NCBI GenBank assembly: GCA_026392455.1
Contig: JAPLCB010000008.1
Span: forward strand, 62,001-126,000
DNA from: Propionibacteriales bacterium
GTDB lineage: Bacteria > Actinomycetota > Actinomycetes > Propionibacteriales > Nocardioidaceae
Direction: 5' to 3'
Length of the DNA stretch: 64,000 bases
Numbering within the stretch: the stretch's first letter is position 1; the number at the start of each line of letters is the position of its first letter. Below the pieces are notes generated by a model. It was not told where the DNA came from and made no database searches. It saw nothing but the letters and a program-made list of their open reading frames with translations. A program made the position numbers and the translations under genes. Of the stretch, positions 61,810 to 64,000 are shown piece after piece.

Positions 61810-63225
61810 ATGAGCCGCAAGCCCCTGAAAGTGAACGACTCCGCCTGGCTGTACGCCGAGTCGCACCGCACCCCGATGCAGGTGGGCATGCTGGCTACGT
61901 TCGCCGTACCGGAGGACCGGCCGGACTTCGTCCGGGACCTGGTCGCCCGCTGGCGCGACGTCCGGGAGTACTCGTCCCCCTTCAACTACCTGCTGAAGAT
62001 GGCCCCGGTCCCGAGCTGGAAGGAGCTCGAGCCCGAGCAGATCGACCTCGACTACCACTTCCGGCACTCGGCGCTTCCGAGTCCCGGCTCGCAGCGCGAG
62101 CTCGGCGTCCTGGTCTCCCGGCTGCACTCGGCGAAGATGGACCGCCGCTACCCGCTGTGGGAGTGCCACATCATCGAGGGCATCTCCGACCCCGACCAGC
62201 CGGGCCACCAGTGGTCGATGTACATGAAGGTGCACCACTCGCAGATCGACGGCGTCGGCGGGATCCGGCTGCTCAAGCGGATCTTCTCCGCCGACCCCGA
62301 GCACCGCGACATGCTGCCCCCGTGGGCTGTCGGGACCCACGGTCCTGACCAGTCCGGGCTGCCGCCGCGGGAGCGGACGGTCGTGCCGGTCCAGCGAGCC
62401 GAGGCGCCGATCACGGCCGCCGTCGCCAGCGCGAGTGCCGTGGTGGGTTCCCTCGGCCGGACCTACAGCGAGTCCCTGATCGGGACCCAGGACGCCGACC
62501 GGGCGGTCCCGTTCCGCGCGCCGAAGACGGTCTTCAACGGCAGGATCCACACCCCCCGGCGGTTCGCCACCCAGCACTACCCGATCGAGCGGATGCGAGC
62601 CGTCGCAGCAGCCACCGGCGGCAGCCTCAACGACGTCTTCCTGGCGATCTGCGGCGGCGCGATGCGGCGCTACCTGACCGAGATCGGCACCCTGCCGTCG
62701 GAGTCGTTGATCGCGAACGTGCCGGTCTCGGTGCGCGAGGCCGGGGACGGCGCTGCCGTGGGCAACGCGATCACCTTCCTCTACTCCAGCCTCGGCACCG
62801 ACGTGGCCGCGCCGGTCGAACGGATCCGTGCGATCCAGGCCTCCACCAAGCTCGGCAAGGAGCGGCTCCCCCAGGTCGGCACGCTCGCGATGGACGCCTA
62901 CACCGCCGTCCTGATGGGCCCGTTCCTCTCCCAGGCGATCCTGGGCTTCGGCGGTCGGGGCCGACCAGCCTCCAACGTGGTGATCTCCAACGTGCCCGGA
63001 CCGTCCGAGCCGCGCTACCTGGACGGGTCCCGGTTGGAGGAGATCTACCCGGTGTCGCTGCTCTTCAACGGCCAGGCGCTCAACATCACCGCGGTCTCCT
63101 ACGACGGTGAATTCAACATCGGGTTCACCGGCTGCCGCGACTCGATCCCGTCGCTGCAGAAGATCGCGGTCAACGCCGGCGAGGAGCTCGTCGCGCTCGA
63201 GGCCGCCCTCAAGCTCCACCGCTGA
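61810..63225 (+). CDS. Wax ester synthase/diacylglycerol acyltransferase (WS/DGAT)
   Basis: 471 aa. VHHSQIDGVGGIRLL carries the HHxxxDG catalytic motif (near residue 140), PLWECHIIEG and RAVAAATGGSLNDVFLAICG are the other family blocks, and SNVVISNVPGPSEPRYLDG is the C-terminal NVPGP-type segment. It esterifies fatty alcohols or diacylglycerol with acyl-CoA for storage lipids, which actinomycetes make as triacylglycerol. The stop is one base from that of the convergent glutamate-synthase-like gene. Confidence 0.93.
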   Translation: MSRKPLKVNDSAWLYAESHRTPMQVGMLATFAVPEDRPDFVRDLVARWRDVREYSSPFNYLLKMAPVPSWKELEPEQIDLDYHFRHSALPSPGSQRELGVLVSRLHSAKMDRRYPLWECHIIEGISDPDQPGHQWSMYMKVHHSQIDGVGGIRLLKRIFSADPEHRDMLPPWAVGTHGPDQSGLPPRERTVVPVQRAEAPITAAVASASAVVGSLGRTYSESLIGTQDADRAVPFRAPKTVFNGRIHTPRRFATQHYPIERMRAVAAATGGSLNDVFLAICGGAMRRYLTEIGTLPSESLIANVPVSVREAGDGAAVGNAITFLYSSLGTDVAAPVERIRAIQASTKLGKERLPQVGTLAMDAYTAVLMGPFLSQAILGFGGRGRPASNVVISNVPGPSEPRYLDGSRLEEIYPVSLLFNGQALNITAVSYDGEFNIGFTGCRDSIPSLQKIAVNAGEELVALEAALKLHR

Positions 63226-63226
63226 C

Positions 63227-64000
63227 TCAGGCGGGGTCCTTCTCGTTGAAGGTCGACCGGGGGTGCATCAGCCGGACGATCTCCTCGGCCAGCGGAGCGC
63301 CGAGCTCGCCCCACCCGTCCTTGTAGCCGTACACGCTGGCCAGGCTGCGGGCCTCGTAGTCGCCGCAGAAGATGTCGACGTCGTCGGCCGTGATCAGCGC
63401 CGGGTGCGCCACCCCCACGGCGGCCGAGACCTTGATCAGCTCCTTGCGCAGGGTGGTGATGTAGTTCGCGCAGCGCTCCGACTTCAACGTCGGGTCGAGC
63501 CCGTGCACCAGCCACGAGTTCTGGGTGGCCACCCCGGTCGGGCAGGTGTCGGTATGGCACTTCTGCGACTGGATGCACCCGATCGAGAGCATCGCCTCGC
63601 GGGCTACGTTGACCATGTCGGCGCCCAGCGCGAACGCCACCACCGCGTTGTCCGGCAGCCCGAGCTTGCCCGAACCGATGAAGGTGAGCTGGTCGGTCAG
63701 CCCGAGCTCGGCGAACGCGCCGTACACCCGGGAGAAGCCCATCCGGAACGGCACCGAGATCGAGTCGGTGAAGATCAGCGGCGCGGCGCCGGTGCCTCCC
63801 TCGCCACCGTCGACGGTGACGAAGTCGACCCCACGGTCACCGCGCGCCATCTGCCGGGTCAGGTCGAACCAGAAGCCCATCTCCCCGACCGCGGACTTGA
63901 TCCCCACCGGCAGGCCGGTCTCCGCGGCGATCAGCTCGACGAAGTCGAGCATGCTGTCGACATCGGTGAACGCCGAGTGCCGCGACGGGCTGGAGCAGTC
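63227..64000 (-). CDS. FMN-binding glutamate synthase-like protein (start outside window)
   Basis: The last 257 residues are visible; the start lies beyond the right edge. VGIKSAVGEMGFWFD and DFVTVDGGEGGTGAAPLIFTD are the FMN/2-oxoglutarate barrel of GltS family members, and SIGCIQSQKCHTDTCPTGVA holds the three cysteines of the 3Fe-4S cluster. Stand-alone versions of this domain without the glutaminase part are common and of uncertain substrate. Convergent with the WS/DGAT gene. Confidence 0.88.
   Translation of the reverse strand, partial: DCSSPSRHSAFTDVDSMLDFVELIAAETGLPVGIKSAVGEMGFWFDLTRQMARGDRGVDFVTVDGGEGGTGAAPLIFTDSISVPFRMGFSRVYGAFAELGLTDQLTFIGSGKLGLPDNAVVAFALGADMVNVAREAMLSIGCIQSQKCHTDTCPTGVATQNSWLVHGLDPTLKSERCANYITTLRKELIKVSAAVGVAHPALITADDVDIFCGDYEARSLASVYGYKDGWGELGAPLAEEIVRLMHPRSTFNEKDPA

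Overview
The window is about 70 % G+C (judged by eye), and its genes use almost only G/C-ending codons, with many GTG starts and ATGA/GTGA/TGATG overlaps. Gene content and order point to an actinomycete, most likely Nocardioides or a close relative in the Nocardioidaceae (inference, no database search). Two blocks resemble mycobacterial and streptomycete neighbourhoods that I know from memory: O-methyltransferase/sigE/rseA/htrA/tatB/mrp at 2.8-9.6 kb, and citrate synthase ... serC ... MarR/DUF2530/DUF3027/MFS/CspB ... XPB at 20-45 kb. I see no rRNA, tRNA, CRISPR array, insertion sequence or prophage. This is core chromosome with small accessory patches.

Layout. 0-2.1 kb: a LicC-like nucleotidyltransferase and a LicD-like protein fused to a methyltransferase (surface-glycan decoration), cut by the window edge. 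2.2-9.6 kb: GNAT, MgtE-N/CBS protein, DUF1003, Mrp and TatB facing the HtrA-RseA-SigE envelope-stress unit, with an O-methyltransferase divergent from sigE. 9.7-18 kb: a DosS/DevS-like GAF kinase, an MFS-MarR drug-efflux pair with a double operator, and a TetR-controlled heterodimeric ABC exporter. 18-26.6 kb: subtilisin, PdxH, citrate synthase, two DedA proteins, a collagen-like exported protein, a PEP-mutase-family enzyme and SerC. 26.6-30.6 kb: a compact operon of two acyl carrier proteins, an FkbH-like HAD enzyme, a hexapeptide acyltransferase and an SGNH hydrolase, with no ketosynthase. 30.6-44.8 kb: methyltransferase, MFS, MarR and CspB genes, an ABC-2 exporter, and the XPB helicase with its helicase-associated partner. 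44.8-50 kb: a secreted TAP-like peptidase, CutC, GntR/HutC regulator, a LexA-box AlkB and a lower-G+C potassium channel. 50-64 kb: GroEL with two CIRCE operators, an ATP-grasp protein, an amidohydrolase, an ECF42-type sigma factor with its DGPF/YCII partner, a SAM-riboswitch thrC-moaD operon, trehalose synthesis (otsB and otsA), WS/DGAT and the start-less 3' part of a glutamate-synthase-like gene.

The most interesting signal is the SAM-I (S-box) riboswitch in front of a threonine-synthase-like gene that is co-transcribed with a MoaD/ThiS-type sulfur carrier. This suggests a methionine/homocysteine pathway built like CysM-CysO rather than plain threonine synthesis. Next are the FkbH/ACP operon, a nested palindrome that places the TetR start codon inside a 13-bp stem, and a recurrent TANNNT box 6-7 nt before start codons at thirteen places. 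That box marks many genes as leaderless or nearly so, and one of them (alkB) has a perfect LexA box just upstream. Several convergent pairs overlap or abut at their stop codons.
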